Notes under the pieces: generated by a model
The model's database searches: none
What the model saw: the letters and a program-made list of their open reading frames with translations, nothing else
Told to the model about the DNA's origin: nothing
Shown: positions 47,090-58,457 of the stretch, one piece after another
Numbering within the stretch: position 1 is the first letter of the stretch
How the letters are laid out: each line of letters opens with the position of its first letter
Position numbers and translations under genes: made by a program
Assembly: GCA_936432065.2 (NCBI GenBank)
Contig: OW386289.2
Span: forward strand, 134,280,015-134,344,014
DNA: 64,000 bases
From: Rutpela maculata
Taxonomy: Eukaryota; Arthropoda; Insecta; Coleoptera; Cerambycidae
Direction of reading: 5' to 3'

Positions 47090-48430
47090 GAATTCGAAGA
47101 AGAAAATGCTTAAAAAAAAATTTAGGATATTTTATAATCTACAATATTTATAATAACTGATTACTACCTAGAAGCAACGGGAGAGACATAAATGGAGAAA
47201 CCTGCAGTGGCGCGCAAATTGTCAACTTTTTGAGCTACTGTATATCGTAAGGTATTGCAACAGGGACAAAAATTTTGTATGTGGAATAATTGTTTGTGGA
47301 ACTTAAATAATATAATATTTGAAATCGTCTACCCCAAAAAATCCATAAAACGATATCTCACATCGGTAATGAGGTGGGCGTAGTGATAGATTAGGTAGTG
47401 GGAATGGATGAGGTAAAAAAACATTTTGAGGCTTTGGTTCTTGTACACACACTAAATAACAATTTGTTTTTCACCCCCTTTTGTAAAGGTAATAAAGGAG
47501 GTGGCTAATTCCAAAATTTTTCTTAAGACATTAGCTTCTCTTGTATATACTAAATACCAATTTTATGGAACTCTCACCTGATTGATTTACCTATTTACCC
47601 CCATTGACCCCAGTCTACCCCAAACCTTCAACGGAATAAGATAAAAATATAATCTAGTTCCAGATCTCGTTAAAATACATACGTGTGCCAATTTTCAAGT
47701 CAATATATTAAACGGTTCCAGAGTAATCGTGCGCACAAAAAAGTTACAGACCGACAGAACGACAAACAGAAATTGTTTTTTGCTCAAACTTAAAATCTCG
47801 ACGTTTCTAAGCCTGTTTGAACAATAAATATTTTAAAAAATTTTTTTTGTTACTATACTTCCACTGGATGTGGAAGTAATTGTTGTGTTGATAGACCAGC
47901 AAAAACTCGAAAATTCAGATAATATTCATTATTTTAATCAGATACCACTACTGTAAGTCTATTTTATTGTTTTTGTAAAGTTAATAAAAAACAGTAATGA
48001 CATACAAGGGCAGACATGTTTCCGATATTCGAAAAAATCTTTCAGATTTCGAGCTGCTGTAATTTTTAAACAATTGATGTGAAGGAAAATTGTTTAGTCA
48101 AAAGGTTTATTAAATTTTATAATCTACAATATTAATAATAACTAGTTTACTACGTGGAAACAACTGGGACAGAGATAATTGCGAAATCTACAGTAAGTAC
48201 AAATTCTCTCCATTCTGGCGGCTGTAAATCTTGAAGTACTAACAGTAGAGTAGAGTAGAGAAAAATGGTTTAAATGGAGATAATCCAGAAAATCTATTTT
48301 AATCCTCATTTTCCAGCGTGGCGCGGCGGTCGTAGCGACAACGATATTTTTGTGAAAACATTAATTAGTGATAATGAAAACCCCCTTACATCATACAAAC
48401 AAAAACTTCCTTATAGGAATTATTCACGTC
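47090..48430 (-). mobile_element. Foldback element 2, copy 2, with an ACTTCCAC element inside
   Basis: The 48060-48430 part matches the inverse complement of 25640-26050 and the direct form of 27070-27370, sharing ATCTACAATATTAATAATAA, GGCGGCTGTAAA and TATAGGAATTATTCACG. The 47090-47260 part matches the other arm. Between them lies copy D of the ACTTCCAC family. The GC-rich GCGTGGCGCGGCGGTCGTAG at 48317 corresponds to GCTACGACCGCCATATT on the other copy. Confidence 0.55.
47268..47877 (-). mobile_element. ACTTCCAC hairpin-element family, copy D (3'-truncated)
   Basis: Reverse-strand copy: the terminal CTTCCACTGGATGTGGAAGT lies at 47858-47877, and the body has TGCGCACAAAAAAGTTACAG and the AGACCGACAGAACGACA run. 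The GGATGTGGAAGTAGTGAT-CAGCGG end is missing, and the element stops near 47268 beside foldback sequence. Confidence 0.75.
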
Positions 48431-49854
48431 TCAAATGACAGATTAACTGTACTACATTATCATTTTATTGATTTTGAATTTCAAAAGTATGTACGTACTA
48501 TAAATTTATGGATACTAGATAGTATAGCAAATATAAGGATTTGCTTTCGTAAGCATCTTTACTCACACTCTGATTTCCCGGTGCTATTGCATATTACAAG
48601 AACAAATGTATGCAATATTGTTAACTCTCTTCTATATTTCTTCGCTCCTTGAATATAAAATATCAACAGATCACTTTGATTAAATATTTTACAAAACTCA
48701 TTTCGTTAGATGACGCATTTCAAATATGCTTCATTTTTTTTTGTAATTATATTCTCTTGTAGTCTGTTTTAATGAAAATTTATGATATAGTTTACAGAAT
48801 ATAAAACCTTCTATTGTTATCATATTAAATGGATATTTAATACAACATTTTCAATAGACTTGAAAATCCCTATTTTAACCAAATTACAATGCCCACCCAA
48901 GCTCGCATAAATAACGTAAATCACAAGAAACTTATTACTAGCAATTTATAGGCAAAAGTATACAAATATAGCTTTATAGTGTGTAGTATAAACCATTTTC
49001 TAAGGAGCCCATAATTAGAATAAGAAGTTCTATCTATATCGATACCGTTTATTGTGTTTCTATTTTAGAGAATGGATGCTTCATTGAGCATAAAAGAACA
49101 AAGCTCACAAATATATCGACCTTTTCAATGTCCGCCATGGAAAATCGAGCTTATTTAAGTTTTCTCGGATACATTGTTTCCGAGAAATAAATTTGTAAAT
49201 AAAAGTTTAAGGCTCATTTAAATTGTTCCCGACAATATACAAGGCATAAAAACGAGATTTATGCTCCCTAGTAGTTGTACGGTTGCCTAATTTCTGTTTT
49301 TACTACATATTAAAGAGGTTCGCCGAATTCAAAACTGCTCTAGGAATGTAGAACTTACTGTGTTTCGACTTTTACGCAACTATAAAGCGTGAGTTCCTCA
49401 TTTACATAAGTTTTGTTCCAGTAAAAAGTGAAAAGCGGCTTACTGAACTTTTTAAATTAACATATCTGAATGCTACTGTTGAAATTAGCAACTATTATTG
49501 CTGGACCTTCTAATTTTCTGCTTTTTCCTTGTTCTGAAAATATACTAAAGAAAAGAATATGTTATAATAGTACAAAATAAAAAATAGTATAATACCCTCT
49601 AGTTTCTGGTACACTAGTGGCACCTAGATATCTTGGGTCGATCCCTATAATAAGATAGAGTGAAATATAAATATCAAAATAATGTACGTGAAAGAAAACG
49701 ATATATTTAACATTGATGCCAGGCACTTCAGCATGTTAAGAGTTCTGCCGACGACTAAAAATTGCTAAACAGAAAAGTGGCAACAGCTTAGGTTAAATCT
49801 GTTTCTTTTCAGCATTTTTTTACCCATTTCTCTTCTCTTCTAGCATTGGCATCG
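48431..49854. other. Unassigned stretch
   Basis: No gene recognised. A 94-codon frame that begins in foldback sequence (48368-48652) has no motif. Confidence 0.4.
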
Positions 49855-51110
49855 ACTCAATATTTTAAAATGGCACTACTGTATATCAATAGAAGGAGCA
49901 CATACGATGGTACATCTAATAATTTGAGAGTTGATGATATAAATCTTTTCGACCCAGTAGAAATATGCAATGCTTTTGTACATTTTTTCCGGCAGTTTAG
50001 CAGCACCCCCTACTAGCAATAATGAGCACTTTGTTAATATATTAATAATAATTATGATCAACTTCAAACTGAATATTTTTCCTTCACAATGGAAATTCTC
50101 TAAGATAACTCCAGTTTTCAAGGGACCAAAATATGCAACTATTGTTCAGTTATCATAGTTTGCAACTTTGCAACTTTGCAAAATATTTGATCACGCCTTT
50201 TTTCACTACAAACGTTTTTTCATAGATGCTCAACATAGTTTTATCAAAAGCAGGTCAACTGTTACAAACTTAGTTTGTATGACAGAATTCTTAATTGACG
50301 CTACTGATGGAGAATTTTAAGCAAACGTGATTTATATTGATTTTTCGAAGGACTATTGAAAGAACTGGTTAATTTTGGTTTCCCTCAAGACTTTTTGACG
50401 TTCTTATAATCTTACGTTCCAAACAGAATTCAAGATGTAGTGTTTTGTGGTTACAATTCTGTCCAAATATCGACTATTTCTGAAACGGGTCCCCGGAGGG
50501 TACCCTTCTTCTTTATTTTATATTTTATTCATTAATGATATTATTGGTAGCTTGACAGTACCGTTATATTCCGACGATAAAAAAAATATATTGACATTAT
50601 CTTATACGTCAACAAAACATAATTTTGATCAAGGACTGGTGCAGAAAAACGAATTTACCTTTAAATATCCAGAAATACAACGCAGTGCCCTACTCCACCA
50701 AGAAATTCTTGATCGACTTTGATTAACTTATTGATAATAAGACACTCTCGAGACACTTTGTGTGATTTGGGAATTATTTTTGACAAAAAATTGTCCTTTA
50801 ACAGTCACATTACATGCATCATCACAAAGACCTACAAAGCTTTAGGATTTATTATCAGAAACACCAGTAATTTTCAGAATATTCATACACTGAAACTACT
50901 ATACACTACCTTTGTCTGCTCTAATTCAGAAGACGCCGATCGTATATTGATAATTTGGAAGGAACTCAACATAGGTTATTAAAACATGCCAAGTTTAGAA
51001 CAGATGGGAAATATACTGCTATAGGATTCCCTCAATCCGATCTTCTCACACATTTCTTCTTCGACTCACTCGAACATAGGCGCATAAAGGCGTATCTATT
51101 TTTTTTTACA
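49855..51110 (+). pseudogene. Non-LTR retrotransposon relic: linker and reverse transcriptase
   Basis: It begins with YINRRSTYDGTSNNLRVDDI and FDPVEICNAFVHFFRQFSS, the linker that precedes CR1-like reverse transcriptase domains. PSQWKFSKITPVFK follows (50080-50130), then AQHSFIKSRSTVTNLVCMTE, NVIYIDFSKD, LVNFGFPQDFLTFL, and after a change of frame FFILYFINDIIGSLTVPLYS with YSDDKK in the place of FADD. LCDLGIIFDKKLSFNSHITC and AFGFIIRNT-like residues near 50860 are the thumb region, and the frame fades by 51110. There are many stops and no tail or 5' end, so the copy is old. Confidence 0.75.
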
Positions 51111-52492
51111 TAAGACTATTGATAACGATAAAAGCTGCTCCCAAGTTTTAGGTATGTTAAATTTTCACATTCCTAGAGCTGAGGCAACCGCACTAATGAA
51201 TATAACAATATTAACATATTATTAACATTAATAGAAAATAGAGATAACGCATGATTTTTTAAATAAAATAAAACACATTGACTCTTAAATTTTATTTTCA
51301 TGCCTTATTAAGACATCACATTCATTATATCATCTCATACTTTAACTAAAACACTGATTTCTCTTTTCTGTTTCAGGTGAGTCTCATTCTCTTGTTACGA
51401 TGCATTGAACGATAGTAAGTACACATTTTCCTTAACGCTTCTACAAATTGACATCCCCAAAAGGAGAGTACAGTTATCCAAGGTGCCCTAGAATGGAGTT
51501 TCCAAATATAAACCTGTCATTTCTGAGCCTATATGTAACCCAACTTACCTCAGTACAAAAGAGTATCCTTGTGAAATATTAAGTATTGTGAAAAAATGTC
51601 TACAAATGAAAGATATTTGATTGATATCAAGTGTACATCGAATACTCATAGATAGATAGCTTCCATGAAAATTGTATAGTTTTATCTTCTGTTTAACGTA
51701 AGTTATCGGGATTTTCTCTCTGCATCATTCTGAGAGTATGCCATTCCTCGAGGATGCATCTTTCAATTAAGGTAAGTTTAGTTATATGAGCCCAATATGA
51801 ACTGAGGAATGGCAGGTTACCATTTAGGAACTCAATTTTGGAACATTTTGTATGATCACCTGCCCAAAGAAATCTAGACAGTTTGGTTTCTTTACTTCAT
51901 TCTATTTAAATTTTTATTGGGTTAATAATTGAGTTAATAGTCCGAGAGCTTGCGATAGTTTTGGTTGGCTCATATTATTAACTCTATAAATTCGTTTCTC
52001 GTATTGTACATGTCCTGTTAATTGGAAAATGGCGAGTCTGCCATGCGAGTAGTTAGACAAAGCTCGTCTAAACTAGTAAAAAAATAGTGTCACTGGAAGA
52101 CTAGCAGATTACGTTTTTCTTGCATTCTACACCATAAACTATTGATACAAGAAGTTTCAACATTAATGATTTAACTCTAGCTACTTCACTTCTTTGGCAT
52201 ACTTGTTCAAGTGGCAAATATATTTTGTCCCACAAATATGATGGCGGATAGAATTTTTTCGAGCATTTCATGATGTACATAATCCATAAAGAAAATTTGA
52301 TCGTTAATGGTTTCAGTCAACGACACTATTTTTTTTTTTTAATAGTTGAAACACTTCTAACGAGCCTTGTCCCGCGCGTACCCTGGCAGACAACCATCTT
52401 CACTATTTATAGCACAGAAATAGTAGAATAATGTTAAAAAGAATGTTAATAAAATCTCCCAAAATTTTCTGTCACTTCCTCCCTGGCTATAA
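51111..52492. other. Unassigned stretch with possible very old coding debris
   Basis: On the reverse strand from about 51900 to 51700 there is a 68-codon open stretch (KLSRFLWAGDHTKCSKIEF at its start). I cannot match it to a family. 52300-52400 has a TTTTTTTTTT run beside a GC-richer block. Confidence 0.35.
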
Positions 52493-52706
52493 ATACAGTG
52501 TGTGTAGTGGCGGGATAGACATAGGGGGTAAGAATTGCAACATCACGTGTGCCAGCTGGCTGAAATGAAATAACTGAGAGCTGGGATGCTTCAGTGGTCT
52601 AGCGCCGACTCTATGCCGCCGACGGGCGAGTTTGCTGTTGCTGGGTTGTCATACCTCTCGCGCTACGTGAATGTACATGCCTAATCGGCAACTATACGCA
52701 CTGTAT
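52493..52706 (+). mobile_element. MITE of 214 bp (second copy of the family at 2.4 kb)
   Basis: The ends ATACAGTGTGTGTAGTGGC and GCAACTATACGCACTGTAT are imperfect 18-19-bp inverted repeats. The core GCCAGCTGGCTGAAATGAAA and CGCTACGTGAATGTACATGC match the inverse of 2397-2573. The middle carries a 40-bp segment (GGATGCTTCAGTGGTCTAGC) that differs from the other copy and looks weakly like a Pol III A box. Confidence 0.65.
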
Positions 52707-53379
52707 ACATTTAATGATCTAAAAAAAATATGATAATTTTGCAATAAAAATGTGACTTCACAAAAATCTCCTAATTTATTATAGACAATTGCAAATGATA
52801 TAAAAATCTATTCTGTTTCCTTTCATAGTTGCTCATCAGATCGTGCAAAAGCTGACACTGAGTTTCTGTTCGAAATATATATTTTTCACGTCGCTAAACC
52901 ACAAAAAGTGTCTTTGCTTTGATTAAAAACACGCCCTTGAGAAAGTTTTGAGATATTTAAATGAAATATTGCAGATATTAATATAATTAGTTCGACTAGG
53001 TCAGAAACGTTGCCTTCTTAATACGAGGCAGTGGATTGCAGGCCCTCGCACAGGGCAATAATAGAACTGTATCCAGTACAGAAAATAATTGAGAAGACTA
53101 AAAAAAAGTATCTGTAATTTTGTCTAGAAAGCCAGGAGAAGAATACCCCTAATGCTTGTTACCGCTAAACTTTGACCTCGATATATTTTTAGGGCCAGGT
53201 AGCTGACATGTTTATTTTCTTTAAACCATTTTCTAAAAAAGGTTTTGTACAAATGAACCGTTTTCGAAAAAATATTACTCTTTCCGTTTTTATAATTAAT
53301 TTAAAACGGTTAAATTAGCAAATTTAGTCTGTTTGTATTTCGGGTTTATTCATTATTAGGCCTTGTTTTTATTCTCGAA

Positions 53380-53481
53380 ATAGTATATTGTGTATCTAGG
53401 TGTGAATGCGATACATTCCCGGACGACGATGCAAGCATCGAAGTCTGGGAATGTGCTTTCACACCGAAGTACACATACTAT
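53380..53481. repeat. Long hairpin, about 102 bases, pre-miRNA-like in shape
   Basis: ATAGTATATTGTGTATCTAG at the left pairs with GAAGTACACATACTAT at the right. The inner parts GTGTGAA/TTCACAC, ACATTCCCGGAC/GTCTGGGAATGT and GATGC/GCATC complete a stem of about 45 pairs with small bulges and a two-base loop. The small loop and AT ends fit a MITE as well as a small-RNA precursor. Confidence 0.7.
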
Positions 53482-53485
53482 TTTT

Positions 53486-54312
53486 TTCTGAAATCACAAT
53501 AAATACTATGTTAAACGTATAAAAAAACCGCTGCCCAAGGAATCATTACTTCCACATCCAGATTCTCTATCCAAGTCACTCACAACGAAAAAAACTTTGT
53601 ATGTGAAAATAACCGTTTATGGAACTTTAATAATATAATATTTGAAATCCTCTACCCCAAAAACCCATAAAACGATACCCCACATCGGTAGTGGGGTGGG
53701 GGGTGGTGATAGGGGGTGGTAGTGGGGGTGGATTTAGTAAAAAAATATTTTGAGGTTTCTGGTTCCTATACATAGGTACACTAAGTCACAATTTTTTTTC
53801 ATCCCCTTTAATAAGGGGGTGGGGGTGGTAATGGGGGTGGCTAATGCCAAAAATTTTTTGAGACCTTATCTTCTCTTGTATATACTAAATACCAATTTTA
53901 TGGACTATTACCTGCTTGATTGACCTATTTACCCCAAATTTACCCCCCCTTCGACGGAACAAGATGAAAATATAATCTAGTTCTAGATCTCGTCTAAGTA
54001 CATATGTGTACCAAATTTCAAGTTAATATCTTAAACGGTTCCAGAGTAAACGTGCGCACAAAAAAAAGTTACAGACAGACCGACAGACCGACAGACAGAC
54101 AGACCGACAGACAGACAGACCGACAGACAGACAGAAATTTTTTTTCGCTCAAACTTAAAATCTCGACGTTTCATGACATTTTGGGCCTATTTGGACAATA
54201 ATAATTTTTAAAAAATTTTGTCGTTACTGTACTTCCACTGGACGTGGAAGTAATATAAACATTAAAAAAAAAAATTCTGAAATCACAATCAATACTATTT
54301 TAAACGTATAAA
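53486..54312. repeat. 37-bp direct duplication flanking ACTTCCAC copy E
   Basis: CTGAAATCACAATAAATACT with TTAAACGTATAAA at 53488-53523 recurs as CTGAAATCACAATCAATACT with TTAAACGTATAAA at 54277-54312. Two or three differences separate the two. They bracket an insertion of the ACTTCCAC family. This is too long for a usual target duplication, so a local duplication before or at insertion is more likely. Confidence 0.65.
53528..54251 (-). mobile_element. ACTTCCAC hairpin-element family, copy E
   Basis: Complete reverse-strand copy of 724 bp, the longest. It starts CCGCTGCCCAAGGAATCATT then ACTTCCACATCCAG at the left, and ends ACTTCCACTGGACGTGGAAG at the right. The centre holds the longest microsatellite of the family, CAGACAGACCGACAGACCGA and onward (54073-54135), which produces a false 65-codon frame. 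Confidence 0.8.
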
Positions 54313-54350
54313 AATCAAAAGTATTACCATATTAAAATATATATAAAAAA

Positions 54351-54404
54351 CCGTACGGGAATGTTACTTCCCGGCCTAGACCGGGAAGTAACATTCCTGT
54401 ACGG
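54351..54404. repeat. 24-bp-arm hairpin around CCTAGA
   Basis: CCGTACGGGAATGTTACTTC is followed by CCGG, a CCTAGA loop and the inverse complement ending TGTACGG. The two 24-base arms differ at a single G-T wobble position. It sits in otherwise plain AT-rich DNA, beside the 53380 hairpin, with which it shares GGGAATGT. Confidence 0.85.
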
Positions 54405-55033
54405 CTTTGTTGATCGTTACTTGGCAACGGATCTTTTCCAGTCTGTTTTCTGATAGTTTCCTAGCAACGGACTAAAATGCTGGAATTGTGCATTTTTCGC
54501 TCTAAAATCGCGCCGAAAATATAGACATTCCCGATCGATTTCAGAAAAACATATTTTTCTGTTTCTTAACACGATTGCATAAATATGTGAGTTATCTGAG
54601 TAAAACTAACATTTTGTATTCTAGAAAATGTACAGTTTTTATCAATTATGTTAATTTCTTCCTTTCAAATTACCTACTGTGTTTGTGTCCAAAATTTAAC
54701 GATGATGTCAGTCCTCATTTTTTTTTTTTAATAAGTCATTTTATTGGTATCAAACAAGGGTAACTTTTCCTAGAAATTTGTTTAAGAAATTTAAAAAATA
54801 TCCCTTCAAATTCCAAAAATATGTCTATCCTTAAAATTGTTTGTCATATCGACTTTTATTTAAGGGTAAAAAGAATTATGGGTTTTCCACCTCTTGGCTT
54901 CCTAGGCAACATACGAAATGGAGCATATTCTTGCATAACAGATACTTACTGTGTACCTATACTGTCCAAATTTTACTACAATCTATACAGTAGATAGAAA
55001 TTGCCTCAACAGGAGACTTTTGATACTAATAGG

Positions 55034-55195
55034 GAACGTAAGCTGGGTTTAGACCGTCATAAGACAGGCCAGTTTTACCCTACTGATGCTCAGTACGAGA
55101 GGAACCTGCTCAGTACGAGAGGAACCTGCTCAGTACGAGAGGAACCGCAGGTTCGGACATTTGGTTATCGCACTCGCTCGAGAGGTTCAAAACAA
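55034..55195 (+). pseudogene. 28S rRNA fragment with triplicated sarcin-ricin segment
   Basis: AACGTAAGCTGGGTTTAGAC, then AGACAGGCCAGTTTTACCCT and ACTGAT match eukaryotic 28S rRNA domain VI. Next TGCTCAGTACGAGAGGAACC, the sarcin-ricin loop (AGTACGAGAGGA), occurs three times in exact tandem at 55087-55106, 55107-55126 and 55127-55146. GCAGGTTCGGACATTTGGTT then follows in the normal order. Compared with intact 28S, about 25 bases that should separate CTGAT from TGCTCAG are missing. The sequence after 55165 drifts away from 28S. It is an inserted rRNA scrap, not part of an rDNA repeat. A 104-codon frame (55001-55315) over it is meaningless. Confidence 0.85.
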
Positions 55196-57689
55196 TGTGA
55201 CTTTACTAGGCGGTCGCGGTTCGCCACGATCATCGCACTAGTCCTATTCGCCTTCGAGATCGATCCTTGCCATATATTTCCCCATATGTCTGGGACTCCA
55301 ATATGGATCTACTAAGTTTCCAATTTAGTAGAGATAGTCATACAATGTGGGGCTGCAGAATTTGTTCAACAATATAAAAGATGTACATTATAAAAAAATT
55401 GTTTATTTGAATATTTTTTCATAAGCTGAAGTTTTGACACTGACAAGATATACAACAATCAGAAACAATTGTAAATGTAAACTGCTAAAAACTGATGTAG
55501 GCTTCTATAAATCCTATTTTTATAAGAATGGACATTATAAATTTTGTCGGTTAGAAGCTATAATATTTGAACGTATTGTTCCTACTAAAATATGAAAAAC
55601 TAGGGAAAACCGTTTAAGTTATGGAAATCAATTTTATTAGCTATTGAAATTTTTATATGAATTCGAAACGATAGTACTCTGAAGTATACTTATTTGCATC
55701 AAATTAAATGCCAATTAATACCATCTAATTTGTGTAACTTATTATCACAGATAATTTATAATTCAATTGCTTTTATTCTATAGCTGTATGTTTTGTTAAT
55801 TTGTCTCATTTTAAATCATTAAATGAATCTTCTAAAATGTACTTAGTAAATAGATTTGTATAAATGATGAAGTGATTTTACAGCTTACAATAGAATCTGG
55901 GTCATTTTTTGCTAATAATTTCATTTAAGATTATGTCATACCAAAGTTTGTTATATATAAAATAAAAGCAACTTTTCTATATTTTTTTTCTTGATGAAGA
56001 CTCAGAGCAATTAACTAGAAATATTAGATGTTCAGTAAATACGTTGAAGTAGGAACATCATCAAGTACATTATTGAAGTACTTGATTTTAAATTATTTTG
56101 ACATTTCTTTAAAATTGTTAATGTACGCTTTTGAAATTGGTCGCTAATGTTTTGCTCGAAATTTTTTCATGTGTAAATCTCAGTAAATGATTTAATGCAA
56201 GCGTGTAAAAGCCATTATAAAGACATTGATAAAAATTCTTAAACGTATTAATATCTTAAATGTTTATTATTTAATACAAGCATATAAATGCCATAACAAC
56301 GGTATTGATCAAAATGTATTCGAATTAAATTTCTATTTTATAACAATTTGCCATTGTTTAGCATTTTAAATACTTTTACTTATTGTACCGTTGGATGTTC
56401 CGCTATGCTCGTACATCTTTAAAGTTGCAGGAAAAACGAAATATAGGAATTTGTATATGCCAGAAACTGGTTGTTGGGCCTTAATCATATCCTTATTTCC
56501 GGGAAACATGTGGGAAGGAGAATCTCTTGCTTGTATCGAAGTTGCGGCTTACTTCCGAGAAAATATGTGGTAAAGAAAAAGCTCGTGAAAGGGTCTACAA
56601 CATCCATAATATAAATTATCCCCTTGTTTTATATTGACCGTCAGCAAAAATTGCAAGGAAAGTATCTTTATTGTGTATACATCACATTTTTTAATAAAAT
56701 ATATCAAAGAAATACGCTGACTGTGTGAAATGCAACTAAATACATTTTCCGAAGTTTCCAAATTATGCTCCGTCAGCTACTTTGGTCGTGTCGGGTGCTC
56801 ACATATCCATTGTTTGTTGTTTCAATATGATGACACCAAATTTCCTTGAAAATTCGCTACATATTTCGCAGTATTAAGCACTTTCTAATATGTTCTGCAA
56901 CTGCTTATGCATTCCAGTTATATCATTTTAATTAATTATCTTTAAATTAGGGCATAAGAAAATCATTTTACTAATTAGTGTATTTGGTAGCCCATTATTA
57001 TACGTCATGCGCTAAACAACTCATGGAATTATTTCTATTTAATATGATGAGTTTGTAACTATTTCTCTTTTAATTATCTTCTCCAGTTTTCGTAGTTCTA
57101 AGTGTTGAGATATAAAGAAATATTTGTGCAATATGTAATACAGCTTTATGCTTTGAAAAAGGAGTTATTATATTTGGGTAACGGTAAACTAAATTACTTT
57201 TCGTATGATTATATCAGTGTAATTGGGAGCTTTTTGTTATTTTTTGCTCTGGATCGTTTTTAAATTGCATATGTGACCCCGTAAAAACCACCGAATCCTC
57301 CCCCAACTTTAGTAATCAACAAATACAAGAAATGTATTTATTGTTCACCATATCACAAAATGACATTTATTTGACAGTTTCCAAGAATGTCATTATTGAT
57401 AAAAGTTAAAAAAAAAATTCACAGCGCGAAATAAATACGTTGCCAAATTGAATTTTTTACATCCAACAGTTGTATATTAACAGTTTTCATAAACAATTTC
57501 ACTCATAATTTAACGGAAACTTACTTGACCAGTATTATTACTAACATTAATGATAATATGTATTCCTGGAATTACAGGATGTGCTGAAAATATTTGATCC
57601 ATTTATATTAAAACATGATGCTTGATTTCGACGTTGTCCTGATTTTCACTATTGACTATATCGACAGACAGTTATTTCTGTATTTTTGC
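55196..57689. other. Unassigned stretch
   Basis: The first 120 bases (55196-55310, including TTCGCCACGATCATCGCACT) are GC-richer than their surroundings and may be further rRNA-derived or other captured sequence that I could not identify. The rest is plain AT-rich DNA with no recognised gene. Confidence 0.4.
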
Positions 57690-57847
57690 TTGAAAATATA
57701 TTTTTTGACATCTCTGTTTGGTTCCGAATGCTGTCTTCTCTATATCTCTCAGCATCTGTTAAGGATTTCTATCTGTGATGACGTTTTAAGGTGAGAATAT
57801 CGATTCCAGAATCAGATAATAGTGATGGCGAAAAAGCTGTGAAGCAG
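57690..57847 (-). pseudogene. Second tyrosine recombinase relic (Crypton-like)
   Basis: One frame read leftward from 57846 gives CFTAFSPSLLSDSGIDILTL, KRHHR, an in-frame TAG, then KSLTDAERYREDSIRNQTEM and SKNIFS. It aligns with the recombinase at 39.1 kb and the family pattern: LLSDSGIDILTLKRH, then an HGGW box changed to HHR plus stop (Trp to TAG), then AERYREDS, which keeps the catalytic Tyr. The conserved HxxR block before it is lost. It is clearly dead, but notable for the single frame kept over about 50 codons. Confidence 0.7.
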
Positions 57848-58457
57848 TCCCGCCCATAGACATTATTCGTTTGTGGTCCCGCTATGATTCTAGCAGTACT
57901 ACTAAACCCATATTCCTGACAGTATGTATGTCAGTGAATGATGCAGAAAAAATATAATATTAAAGCGTTTGTAGATATATATTTATCTATTCAATACGTA
58001 TTTTTAATTTAGGTTGTTTAGAAATTAAGTTATGGTTGTTTAGTTAAGCAGAGAGTATTTCTGAGAGATAAATTTCTATGAATTATAATGTACAGTGCAT
58101 AGTTTTGATTTCCAAAATTATTAACATGTACACTTTTTCCTTATATCTTCCCAGAGCCAGTGTGTTTAACTTATCTTTATAAGTAACTTTGTGTAATTTG
58201 TACCTACTCATGTAATAATTGATTTTTAATTTTAGTTGCCGCAGTGGATAATTATCTTGTAACTTACGTTTTTAAATCAGAATATATTTATAATATTTAT
58301 ATTAAACTTGTCCCTGTATGAGCTATATTACAAACTTTACATGTAAATTGTACCTGAAGGATCTTCCATCTGAATAAATTGCAAGAGCCTAGTAAACACT
58401 TTATAAATTCGAACTAAAAGTTTTGATATAGTTTTTCGTAAACATTAGATAATTATT
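57848..58457. other. Unassigned stretch
   Basis: No gene recognised beyond possible 5' remnants of the recombinase up to about 57930. Confidence 0.35.

Noticed and set aside
51700..51905. Reverse-strand open stretch of about 68 codons starting KLSRFLWAGDHTKCSKIEF
   Set aside because: I could not match it to any family, it has no start codon, and stops surround it. It was kept only as a note under the unassigned stretch.
54004..54201. 65-codon open frame with a TDRQTDRQ run
   Set aside because: It is the microsatellite of an ACTTCCAC element read in frame.
55001..55315. 104-codon open frame
   Set aside because: It overlaps a clear 28S rRNA fragment and has no protein motif.
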